This document shows, piece by piece, positions 1 through 7,465 of a stretch of DNA of 64,000 nucleotides (the stretch's first letter is position 1; each line of letters opens with the position of its first letter). This DNA is from Brachybacterium alimentarium (lineage in GTDB: Bacteria > Actinomycetota > Actinomycetes > Actinomycetales > Dermabacteraceae), in the NCBI RefSeq assembly GCF_002332425.1, contig NZ_NRGS01000011.1, positions 1 through 64,000 of the forward strand. Reading direction: 5' to 3'. Both the position numbers and the translations under genes were made by a program. Below the pieces are notes generated by a model that saw only the letters and a program-made list of their open reading frames with translations, did no database searches and was not told the origin of the DNA.

Positions 1-64
1 CCTGATCGTGCATCAGTCCCTTCCACTCGCTCGTCCACCGTCCGCTCGCCGCCCGACTCCCGGA

Positions 65-940
65 TCAGGCGCCCGATGCCGCCCACGCCGGGTCCGCTGC
101 ACGCACTGCGGCGAGCGCCGGCCCGGCCTCGGAGGCGACGTCGGCCCAGGTGCACTCGATCGAGACGTGCCCGCGGTATCCGCCGCCGCGCAGCGCCTCC
201 AAGAACTCCGCGAGCGGCCACTCCCCCTGACCGGGCGGGGTGCGGCCCGAGTCGGCGATGTGGGCATGCGCGACGCGGTCGGCCCGAGCCCGGATCACCT
301 CGAGGGGCTCCCCCTCCCGCATGATGTGGAAGAGGTCCGCGACGACCCTGAGCTCACCCATCCCGAACTCATCGAGGAAGTCGATCGCCTCGGTCACGGT
401 GTTGATCAGGTCGGTCTCCCCACGATGCAGGGGCTCGAGGACGATCTCGAGGCCATGCTCCGCCCCGACGTCGCGGGCGACCTCGACCGAGCGGGCGAAC
501 TGCAGGCGGGCAGCGTCCGGGTCGACCCCCTCGGGCATGCGTCGTGCTGCTCCGCTGCCCAGCACCACGGTGGCTCCCGGGCGGGCCAGATCGGCGGCCG
601 CGCCGAGCGCGGTGCGCAGGTAGTCGCGGGTCGAGGCGAGCGGAAAATCGGGATCGGACAGACGCATCGCCCCCGGCACCAGCACGGCGAACGACGGGGA
701 GGCCGCGCGCGTCCGCAGTGCGGTGTTCACCCGCCACCCGCCGACACCGCCGCCGTCGTCGACACCGTCGCCGTCGGGCATGATCACGTTGCCGACGATC
801 GTGGGCTCGATGTAGTCCGCGCCCGCGGCGAGGATCGCGTCGACGTCCTGGTCAGGAGCGATGACTCCGTACTGCGGTGATCGCCCGTGCTTCGGTGACT
901 GTCCGTGATGCGGGGACTGCCCGTTCTGCGGTGACTGCAT
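65..940 (-). CDS. sugar phosphate isomerase/epimerase, TIM-barrel (xylose isomerase-like)
   Basis: A 291-residue protein whose body resembles AP endonuclease 2/xylose isomerase-like TIM barrels: 'EIVLEPLH' near residue 160, 'VVADLFHIMREGE' near 200, 'HAHIADSGR' near 225 and 'HVSIECTW' near 260 supply the usual metal-binding Glu, Asp/His and Glu. Family members isomerise or epimerise free or phosphorylated sugars; the substrate here is unknown. The ATG at 940 has a good ribosome site (GAGGAGGA). The first 25 residues are an odd run of (x)xGQSP repeats that is not part of the fold. It is the last gene of the minus-strand rhamnose operon, 58 nt after the esterase, so it probably handles a rhamnose-linked or side-chain sugar. 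Confidence 0.8.
   Translation of the reverse strand: MQSPQNGQSPHHGQSPKHGRSPQYGVIAPDQDVDAILAAGADYIEPTIVGNVIMPDGDGVDDGGGVGGWRVNTALRTRAASPSFAVLVPGAMRLSDPDFPLASTRDYLRTALGAAADLARPGATVVLGSGAARRMPEGVDPDAARLQFARSVEVARDVGAEHGLEIVLEPLHRGETDLINTVTEAIDFLDEFGMGELRVVADLFHIMREGEPLEVIRARADRVAHAHIADSGRTPPGQGEWPLAEFLEALRGGGYRGHVSIECTWADVASEAGPALAAVRAADPAWAASGA
868..936 (-). repeat. in-frame repeat encoding (x)xGQSP peptide units
   Basis: Four to five imperfect 15-bp units lie at the 5' end of the TIM-barrel gene. They encode QSPQNG, QSPHHG, QSPKHG and RSPQYG in a row before the barrel begins. The unit length is a multiple of three, so copy-number change would keep the frame. The stretch has no signal-peptide or membrane character. 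Confidence 0.75.
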
Positions 941-998
941 GGATCCTCCTCGATCCGGGTCGGTGCGACGGTCGCACCGGTCCTGCCCGTGCAGCGGT

Positions 999-2051
999 TC
1001 AGAGTCCGCGCACCAGGTCCCCCATCCGGTCCATGGAGTCGCGCGCCTCCGCCAGTCCCACCCGGTTCAGATGCCCGTGGCACACGCCGCGGCGCACGAC
1101 ATACTCGACGTCCACCCCGGCCTCGCGCAGCTGCTCGGCGTATCGACGCCCGCTGACCCGCAGGTCGTCGTACTCATCGGTCTCGATATAGGTGCGCGGG
1201 AGCGCCGCCAGCTGGCCGGGGTCGGCGAGCCCCGGGAAGTCGTAGGGCGTCGCCTCCTGGAAGGGGCGCCCGAGGTAGTTGCTCGACATGGCCTGCATCG
1301 TCTCGAGGGGGAAGCGCACCATCGGCGGCGTCGCCGCGAGCGCCTGCGCCTCCTCGGCGTCGGGCTCGGGCCGCACCGGATGGGCGACGAGATACATCAG
1401 CAGCGAGGCGGCCGGCAGAGTGCCCTCGTCGGTCAGGCGCAGGGACGCCGCCGCGGCGAGGTTGCCGCCCGCGCTGGCGCCGCCGATCGCGACCCGGGCC
1501 GGGTCGATGCCGAGGGTGTCCGCGCTGCTCCGCGTCCAGGCCACGGCCGCGCAGACGTCGTCCAGCGGGATCGGTGCGGTCACGTGCTCGGGCCCGCCGG
1601 GGAACTCGCGGGCGGGGCTCCCGTCGAACCCGTCGCACAGCCGGTAGTCGACCGAGACCACGACGGCATCGGCGCGTCCGGCGACGCCCCGCGCCACATG
1701 GTCGCCCTCGGGCATGTCGAGGTCGCCGTGCACGAAGCCACCGCCGTGCAGCCACACCAGGCAGGGTCGTGGCCCGTCGGCCGAGGCCCGCGGGGTGTAG
1801 ACGCGCACGGGGACCGGGCCGTGCGGGCCGGGGATCTCCCGGTCCTCGGCATCGACCGCCCACGTCTCCGGCGGGCCATACGGAGCGTCCCAGGCTCGAT
1901 GCGCCTGTGCGTCGACGTCCTCCCAGGTGGCGGCATCGCCGAGGGCGTGCATCCGACGTTCCATCTCGAGGGGGCCGGTGGGGGTGGCCATCGCCTCCTC
2001 GGCGGGGTCACGGGGCGCGGGCCGGAGATCGGGGGAAGTCTTCTCTGTCAT
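999..2051 (-). CDS. alpha/beta hydrolase, HSL-type esterase/lipase
   Basis: About 350 residues of the hormone-sensitive-lipase (HSL) esterase family. The oxyanion motif HGGG is near residues 102-105, the nucleophile Ser lies in GASAG near 193, the acid is in 'DEYDDLR' near 296 and the His is in 'CHGH' near 326, so the triad is complete. No signal peptide is seen, so it should be cytoplasmic. HSL esterases cut short acyl esters. In a rhamnose-polysaccharide operon the likely role is removal of acetyl or other ester groups from imported oligosaccharides, but this is inferred from position only. The start at 2051 has AAAAGGA about eight bases upstream. Confidence 0.88.
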   Translation of the reverse strand: MTEKTSPDLRPAPRDPAEEAMATPTGPLEMERRMHALGDAATWEDVDAQAHRAWDAPYGPPETWAVDAEDREIPGPHGPVPVRVYTPRASADGPRPCLVWLHGGGFVHGDLDMPEGDHVARGVAGRADAVVVSVDYRLCDGFDGSPAREFPGGPEHVTAPIPLDDVCAAVAWTRSSADTLGIDPARVAIGGASAGGNLAAAASLRLTDEGTLPAASLLMYLVAHPVRPEPDAEEAQALAATPPMVRFPLETMQAMSSNYLGRPFQEATPYDFPGLADPGQLAALPRTYIETDEYDDLRVSGRRYAEQLREAGVDVEYVVRRGVCHGHLNRVGLAEARDSMDRMGDLVRGL

Positions 2052-2138
2052 CGCGGGTCCTTTTCGGTGGTGCGGAGGGTGCGGGCGGGCCGGTGCAGTG
2101 GGCGGGCCCTGCGGACGGGGCTCTGCGGACGGGGCTCC

Positions 2139-3476
2139 TCAGCGCGGAGTGCTGCGGAGCACGACCTCGCAGTCGTAGTCCTGGGAGGAGCGCATGGTTC
2201 CGCGGAACCAGAGCAGATGAGTCGTGGACGGGTCGCCCGGGGCGACGATCGGGCGGAGGTTGTCGACCCCCGGGTTCTCGGCGGCATCGGTGAGCGCGGT
2301 CCATGCCCAGCGTCGCCCCTCGTCGGCGGTGTGTCCACGGAAGATCTCATGGTGAGCGAGGCGGGAGCCGTCGCGCGGGTCGATCGGGGTGGAGAGGTAG
2401 ACGGTGTCGACGTCGTACGGGTCGATCGCCGCCAGCCCGGAATAGTCCTGCTCGTGCGGCAGCAGGCCTGGCCCGGCCTTCGCGAGCGGAGAGAGGGTCC
2501 ACCGGCCGTCGGCGCCGAGCCGGGCATAGACGAAGCGCAGGTCCGGGACCGGGACGTTGCGTCCCAGATCTGCGCCGTCCGGTGCCGCCTGATGGTCGGC
2601 GCGGGCGGTCATCACCGCGGCCACCTGACCGTCCGCCTCGCGGATGTCCGTGGTCCAGGCGTGCCCCAGCCGCGCTCCCCCGACCTCCGTGCCCGCGGCG
2701 AGCACGGTGGTCAGCTCCGCCTGGTCCGGCGCGGGATCGGTGAACGGTTCGGCCTCCAGGGCGCGGCCGGTGCTGTCGCGGAGGCGGCCGCGCGCGATCG
2801 TGCCGTGGTAGATCGAGTTGTCGTGGTCGCGCGGGTGATGGTCGGTGACCAGCACGTGCAGGCTCCCGGGGCCGTCGGCGTAGCGGGCGTAGCCGTTGAC
2901 GTAGCCGATCTTGGGGCGGTCGAACAGCTTACCGGCGTAGGCCCAGGTGTCCCCGTGGTCGTCGGAGACCAGGGCGCAGGGATCGTCGTTGACGGCCCGG
3001 GCGATGCAGTACAGGCGGCCGTCGATCTCGTGGAGGTTGGAGTAGGTGACGCCGCGGCCGCCGGTGTGCGCGGTCCAGTCGTAGGTGCGCTCCTCGCCCC
3101 AGCGGGTGGGGTCGCCGGGTTCGCTGATCCGCCAGTGGGTGAGGTCGTCGCTCTTGTGCCGGGCGTAGACCGCGAGCCAGCGGCCGTCCGGCCGACGCCA
3201 CAGTGCGGGCACATCGTGATCGTCGGCCTCGAACCCGGGGTGCAGGGTCACCACCTGGGCGGCGCCCGACGCGAGATCCACGACCGTGAGATCGAGGTCC
3301 CCGCGACGCGCAACATCCTCAGGGGCTCCCCCGGAGGCGATGGAGCCGACGACGAGCAGCCCGGCCTCGGGGTCGACCAGCGCGCGCTCGTCCTGGAACC
3401 AGCACCAGGCGCCATCGGGGTTGATGACCTGCGGGGAAGGCGCGGACTGCGGGCTGCTCGGCCTCATCGGACTCAT
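2139..3476 (-). CDS. BNR_4-type beta-propeller protein, possible rhamnosidase or polysaccharide lyase
   Basis: 445 residues opening with 'GAWCWFQDERA', the characteristic start of BNR_4 repeat proteins, followed by propeller-like repeats ('VSDDHGDTWAY', 'DHDNSIYHG', 'LLWFRGTM'). The BNR_4 fold is shared by seven-bladed enzymes acting on L-rhamnose linked to uronic acid: GH145 rhamnosidases, PL24/PL25 ulvan lyases and PL42 rhamnose-glucuronate lyases. No signal peptide is visible, so it would act inside the cell. It lies 44 nt after rhaM in the same operon, which supports a rhamnose-containing substrate. Which of these activities it has cannot be read by eye. The ATG at 3476 follows AAGGAG. 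Confidence 0.82.
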   Translation of the reverse strand: MSPMRPSSPQSAPSPQVINPDGAWCWFQDERALVDPEAGLLVVGSIASGGAPEDVARRGDLDLTVVDLASGAAQVVTLHPGFEADDHDVPALWRRPDGRWLAVYARHKSDDLTHWRISEPGDPTRWGEERTYDWTAHTGGRGVTYSNLHEIDGRLYCIARAVNDDPCALVSDDHGDTWAYAGKLFDRPKIGYVNGYARYADGPGSLHVLVTDHHPRDHDNSIYHGTIARGRLRDSTGRALEAEPFTDPAPDQAELTTVLAAGTEVGGARLGHAWTTDIREADGQVAAVMTARADHQAAPDGADLGRNVPVPDLRFVYARLGADGRWTLSPLAKAGPGLLPHEQDYSGLAAIDPYDVDTVYLSTPIDPRDGSRLAHHEIFRGHTADEGRRWAWTALTDAAENPGVDNLRPIVAPGDPSTTHLLWFRGTMRSSQDYDCEVVLRSTPR

Positions 3477-3520
3477 CGGGCTCCTTCGCTCGGGGACTGC
3501 AGTGCCAGGGGATCAGTGGA

Positions 3521-3880
3521 TCATGCGAGGTGGAAGTACTGCGGCAGCACCTGCTTCTCGCCGCCGCCGGGCGCGAAGTACTCGGCCATCGTCGCCTCCC
3601 AGCGCGGGGAGATCGCGGCGCGACCCATGGCCTCCTGCGCGGCGTCGACGTCATCGGCCTCGAAGTAGCCGACGACCATGCCATCCTCCGGGCGCAGGAA
3701 CAGGGAGTAGTTGCGCCAGCCCGCGGTGGTCAGCGCCTCGCGCATCTCCTCCCACACGTCCTGGTGGGCGGCGACGTAGTCGACCAGCCTCTCGGGGCGC
3801 ACGTGCAGCAGGAAGCAGCAGCGATGCGGGCTGCGGGCGGGGGTGGTGGCGAGCAGGTGGTCAAGGTCAGCGCTGGTCAA
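3521..3880 (-). CDS. rhaM: L-rhamnose mutarotase
   Basis: Interconverts the alpha and beta anomers of L-rhamnose so that the isomerase can use them. The core from about 'RCCFLLHVRPERL' through 'GWRNYSLFLRPEDGMVVGYFE' to the C-terminal 'LPQYFHL' is the complete RhaM fold of roughly 104 residues. The frame is open to a GTG at 3970, giving 149 residues, but that start has no clear ribosome site and adds a 30-residue non-conserved tail. The TTG at 3880 has GCAGGAG five bases upstream and gives 119 residues, so it is preferred. First gene of the minus-strand operon and divergent from rhaI, with a probable promoter and operator at 3983-4020. Confidence 0.9.
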   Translation of the reverse strand: MTSADLDHLLATTPARSPHRCCFLLHVRPERLVDYVAAHQDVWEEMREALTTAGWRNYSLFLRPEDGMVVGYFEADDVDAAQEAMGRAAISPRWEATMAEYFAPGGGEKQVLPQYFHLA

Positions 3881-3982
3881 CGGGGCTCCTGCGGGGATGG
3901 CGTGAAGTCCGAGGGTTTCGTGGATACCCGGCTCATGCGCGCGAGTCTCGGGACTGGCCTCGGCGTGCACCCGCTGCCGCCC

Positions 3983-4011
3983 ATCCTGAGTTCATCGACC
4001 GGCAATGTCAA
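3983..4011 (-). promoter_or_regulatory. probable promoter of the rhaM operon
   Basis: On the minus strand, TTGACA (4011-4006) and CAGGAT (3988-3983) are separated by 17 nt, a good sigma-70-like arrangement about 100 nt before the rhaM start. The -35 box is embedded in an operator-like sequence (4007-4020). Confidence 0.6.
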
Positions 4012-4020
4012 CCGCTTTCC
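4007..4020 (-). promoter_or_regulatory. LacI-type operator-like site overlapping the rhaM -35 box
   Basis: The minus strand reads GGAAAGCGGTTGAC, nearly the same as sites at 15705 and 33083. The AAGCG/CTT core resembles LacI-family operators, and the site includes the -35 hexamer, so binding would block transcription. Confidence 0.6.
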
Positions 4021-4117
4021 CGCGCCACCCGCGAGCGGAACGCGGCGCGCCCAGCGCGCCCCCTCGGGCGTCGCCAGTGCCGCCTGGCACTTCCACCCAA
4101 TGGCGTGATAACGTGGG

Positions 4118-4132
4118 TTGAGTCGTTTCAAC
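4118..4132 (+). promoter_or_regulatory. LacI-type operator upstream of rhaI
   Basis: TTGAGTCGTTTCAAC, an imperfect palindrome of the TTGAAACG-CGTTTCAA type. The identical 15-mer occurs at 11739-11753 before the MFS permease gene. It lies just downstream of a possible -10 box (TAACGT) and about 95 nt before the rhaI start, as expected for a repressor site. The LacI protein encoded at 9047-10060 is the obvious candidate ligand. Confidence 0.75.
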
Positions 4133-4226
4133 TAGTGCGTGACACCCGCTGCGGCATGACATCGCACCACCCCGCCCGTCACCGTCGACCGGGTTCCGGC
4201 TCCGACGGAATCCTCGAGGAGCACCC

Positions 4227-5405
4227 ATGACCACTCCCACCACCCTTCCCGCCGACGTCGCCCGGGATCTCGAAGAGTTCTCGATCGAGGTCCCCAGCTG
4301 GGGCTACGGCAACTCCGGCACCCGCTTCAAGGTGTTCGGCACCCCCGGCACCCCGCGCGACCCCTTCGAGAAGATCGCCGACGCCGCGCAGACCCACGCC
4401 TTCACCGGCTCGGCGCCGCGCGTCTCCCTGCACTACCCCTGGGACAAGGTCGAGGACTTCGGTGCCCTGCGCGAGTTCGCCGAGGAGCAGGGCATGACGC
4501 TCGGGATGATCAACTCCAACACCTTCCAGGACGACGAGTACAAGTTCGGCTCGCTCACGCACGGCGACAAGACCGTGCGGCGCCGCGCGATCGACCATCA
4601 CCTCGAGTGCCTGGACGTCATGCGCGCCACCGGCTCGCACGAGCTGAAGATCTGGCTGGCCGACGGCACGAACTACGCCGGGCAGGATTCGATCCGCGCC
4701 CGTCAGGACCATCTCGCGGAGTCCCTCGCGGAGATCTACCAGGGACTCGGCGAGGGCGAGCGGATCGTGCTCGAGTACAAGTTCTTCGAGCCGGCGTTCT
4801 ACCACACGGACGTCCCGGACTGGGGCACCAGCCTGCTGCACTGCCTGGCCCTCGGCGAGCAGGCGCAGGTCGTGCTCGACACCGGTCACCACGCGCCCGG
4901 CACCAACATCGAGTTCATCGTCGCCCAGCTGCTGCGCCAGAACCGCCTCGGCGCCTTCGACTTCAACTCGCGCAACTACGCCGATGACGATCTGATCGTC
5001 GGGGCGGCGGACCCGTTCCAGCTGTTCCGGATCCTGTTCGAGATCGTCCAGCAGGACGCGCACCGCCCTGCCGCGGGTGTGAACTTCATGCTCGACCAGT
5101 GCCACAACCTGGAGTCCAAGATCCAGGGCCAGATCCGCTCGGTGCTGAACGTCCAGGAGACCCTCGCCAAGACGCTGCTGGTGGATCGCGAAGCCCTCGC
5201 CGATGCCCAGGAGCGCCACGACGTGCTCGAGGCGAACACGATCCTCATGGACGCGTTCTGGACCGACGTGCGCCCGGCCCTGGCCGCCTTCCGCGAGGAG
5301 CGGGGCCTCCCGGCCGATCCGTTCGAGGCGTTCCGGGCGAGCGGCTACGAGGACAAGGTCGCCGCGGAGCGCGTGGGCGGCAACCAGATGGGATGGGGAG
5401 CCTGA
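4227..5405 (+). CDS. rhaI: L-rhamnose isomerase
   Basis: Converts L-rhamnose to L-rhamnulose. The 392-residue protein is of the RhaI (Pseudomonas/Rhizobium) type, not the E. coli RhaA type: a TIM barrel with 'GTRFKVFG' near 35, 'EYKFFEPAFYHTD' near 187-199, 'DTGHHAPGTNIE' near 220 and 'AFDFNSRNYADDDL' near 248, which carry the Glu/Asp/His metal ligands. The ATG follows GAGGAG. It opens the plus-strand catabolic operon and is followed two bases after its stop by the aldolase-dehydrogenase gene, then the kinase. Control is probably by the LacI regulator through the operator at 4118. Confidence 0.96.
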   Translation: MTTPTTLPADVARDLEEFSIEVPSWGYGNSGTRFKVFGTPGTPRDPFEKIADAAQTHAFTGSAPRVSLHYPWDKVEDFGALREFAEEQGMTLGMINSNTFQDDEYKFGSLTHGDKTVRRRAIDHHLECLDVMRATGSHELKIWLADGTNYAGQDSIRARQDHLAESLAEIYQGLGEGERIVLEYKFFEPAFYHTDVPDWGTSLLHCLALGEQAQVVLDTGHHAPGTNIEFIVAQLLRQNRLGAFDFNSRNYADDDLIVGAADPFQLFRILFEIVQQDAHRPAAGVNFMLDQCHNLESKIQGQIRSVLNVQETLAKTLLVDREALADAQERHDVLEANTILMDAFWTDVRPALAAFREERGLPADPFEAFRASGYEDKVAAERVGGNQMGWGA

Positions 5406-5407
5406 GC

Positions 5408-7465
5408 ATGACGACGCATCGCACCACGAACGCACGCGAGACGATCGACGCCCTGCTCCGCCGCTCGCACGAGCTGGGCGACGATCCGAGGAACACCAAC
5501 TACGCGGGCGGGAACACGTCCGCCAAGGGCACGGACACCGATCCGGTCACCGGCGAGGAGACCGAGCTGCTGTGGGTCAAGGGCTCCGGCGGAGACCTCG
5601 GCACGCTGCAGGAGAAGGGCCTGGCGGTGCTGCGCCTGGATCGTGTGCGCGCCCTGCAGGACGTGTACCCGGGCGTGGACCGGGAGGACGAGATGGTCGC
5701 GGCCTTCGACTACTGCCTGCACGGCAAGGGCGGCGCCGCGCCGTCGATCGACACTGCCATGCACGCGCTCGTCGATGCCGCCCACGTGGACCACCTGCAC
5801 CCCGACGCCGGGATCGCGCTCGCGACCGCGGCCGACGGCGAGCGCCTGACGACGGAGTGCTTCGGCGACGCCGTGGTGTGGGTGCCGTGGCGCCGCCCGG
5901 GATTCCAGCTGGGCCTGGACATCGCGGCGATCAAGGCGGAGCACCCCGCTGCGATCGGCTGCATCCTCGGCGGGCACGGCATCACCGCCTGGGGCGAGAC
6001 CTCCCAGGAGGCGCAGGAGAACTCCCTGCGGATCATCGCCGAGGCGACCGAGTTCCTCGAGCGCACCGGCTCCGCGGAGCCGTTCGGCGCGCACGACGCC
6101 GCCCGGGAAGCACTTCCGGAGGCCGAGCGCCATGCGAAGGCGTCGGCCCTGTTCCCGGTGATCCGCGGCCTCGCCTCGACCGATGCCCCGATGATCGGGC
6201 ACTGGACGGACACCGAGATCGTGCACGAGTTCCTCGCCAGCGAGAAGCTCGCGCCCCTGGCCGAGCTCGGCACCTCCTGCCCCGACCATTTCCTGCGCAC
6301 CAAGGTGAAGCCCCTGGTCCTGGACCTCCCGGCCGACGCGTCGGTCGAGGACTCCGTGGCCCGCCTGACGGAGCTGCACGAGGCGTACCGCGAGGACTAC
6401 TCCGCCTACTACGAGCGCCATGCTGAGCCGGACTCCCCCGCCCTGCGCGGTGCGGACCCCGCGATCGTGCTGGTCCCGGGCGTGGGCATGTTCAGCTTCG
6501 GTGCCGATAAGCAGACCGCGCGCGTGGCCGGCGAGTTCTATGTCAACGCCATCCACGTCATGCGGGGCGCGGAGTCGATCTCGACCTATGCGCCGATCGA
6601 GGAGTCGGAGAAGTTCCGCATCGAATACTGGGCCCTCGAGGAGGCGAAGCTGCAGCGCAAGCCCGCGCCCAAGCCGCTCGCCACTCGAGTGGCGCTGGTG
6701 ACCGGGGGCGGCTCCGGGATCGGCAAGGCCACCGCGGCCCGACTGGTCGCCGACGGGGCCTGCGTGGTCATCGCCGATCTGAACCTCGAGAACGCACAGG
6801 CCGTCGCCGAGGAGCTGGGCGGACCGGACAAGGCCGTGGCCCTGCGGGCCGACGTCTCCGATGAGGCCGCGGTCGTGGAGGCGGTCGCCGAGGCTGTGCT
6901 CGCCTTCGGCGGCCTCGACCTGATCGTCAACAATGCCGGGCTGTCGCTGTCCAAGCCGCTGCTGGAGACCACCGCGAAGGACTGGGACCTCCAGCACGAC
7001 GTCATGGCGCGCGGCTCGTTCCTGGTCTCCCGGGAGACGGCGCGAGTGATGATCGACCAGGCCATGGGCGGGGACATCATCTACATCTCCTCGAAGAACT
7101 CCGTGTTCGCCGGGCCCAACAACATCGCCTACTCGGCGACCAAGGCCGATCAGGCCCATCAGGTGCGGCTGCTCGCGGCGGAGCTCGGCAGCCATCAGAT
7201 CCGGGTCAACGGCATCAACCCCGACGGGGTGGTGCGCGGCTCCGGCATCTTCGCCGGCGGCTGGGGCGCCAGCCGCGCGAAGGTCTATGGCGTCCAGGAG
7301 GAGGACCTCGGCAAGTTCTACGCCCAGCGCACGCTGCTCGGACACGAGGTGCTGCCGGAGAACGTCGCGAACGCCGTGTTCGCCCTGACCTCCGGGGACC
7401 TCTCGCACACCACCGGCCTGCACGTCCCGGTCGACGCCGGGGTCGCGGCCGCGTTCCTGCGATGA
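5408..7465 (+). CDS. rhaEW: bifunctional L-rhamnulose-1-phosphate aldolase / short-chain dehydrogenase
   Basis: 685 residues made of two fused domains. Residues about 1-390 are a class II aldolase (zinc-site His in 'HLHPDAG' near 130 and 'GGHGI' near 190) that splits rhamnulose 1-phosphate into DHAP and L-lactaldehyde. Residues about 425-685 are a classical SDR with TGGGSGIG near 431-438, NNAG near 508 and the YSATK catalytic pair near 575; in this fusion family the SDR half is assigned to lactaldehyde oxidation. The frame is open upstream, inside rhaI, but the ATG at 5408 has GGGGAG seven bases before it and matches the family start. The stop overlaps the rhaB start (ATGA). Confidence 0.95.
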   Translation: MTTHRTTNARETIDALLRRSHELGDDPRNTNYAGGNTSAKGTDTDPVTGEETELLWVKGSGGDLGTLQEKGLAVLRLDRVRALQDVYPGVDREDEMVAAFDYCLHGKGGAAPSIDTAMHALVDAAHVDHLHPDAGIALATAADGERLTTECFGDAVVWVPWRRPGFQLGLDIAAIKAEHPAAIGCILGGHGITAWGETSQEAQENSLRIIAEATEFLERTGSAEPFGAHDAAREALPEAERHAKASALFPVIRGLASTDAPMIGHWTDTEIVHEFLASEKLAPLAELGTSCPDHFLRTKVKPLVLDLPADASVEDSVARLTELHEAYREDYSAYYERHAEPDSPALRGADPAIVLVPGVGMFSFGADKQTARVAGEFYVNAIHVMRGAESISTYAPIEESEKFRIEYWALEEAKLQRKPAPKPLATRVALVTGGGSGIGKATAARLVADGACVVIADLNLENAQAVAEELGGPDKAVALRADVSDEAAVVEAVAEAVLAFGGLDLIVNNAGLSLSKPLLETTAKDWDLQHDVMARGSFLVSRETARVMIDQAMGGDIIYISSKNSVFAGPNNIAYSATKADQAHQVRLLAAELGSHQIRVNGINPDGVVRGSGIFAGGWGASRAKVYGVQEEDLGKFYAQRTLLGHEVLPENVANAVFALTSGDLSHTTGLHVPVDAGVAAAFLR

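Noticed and set aside
939..3668. 909-residue plus-strand open frame opposite the rhaM operon
   Set aside because: It is antisense to four well-supported genes, has no ribosome site and shows no family features; the high GC content leaves long shadow frames.
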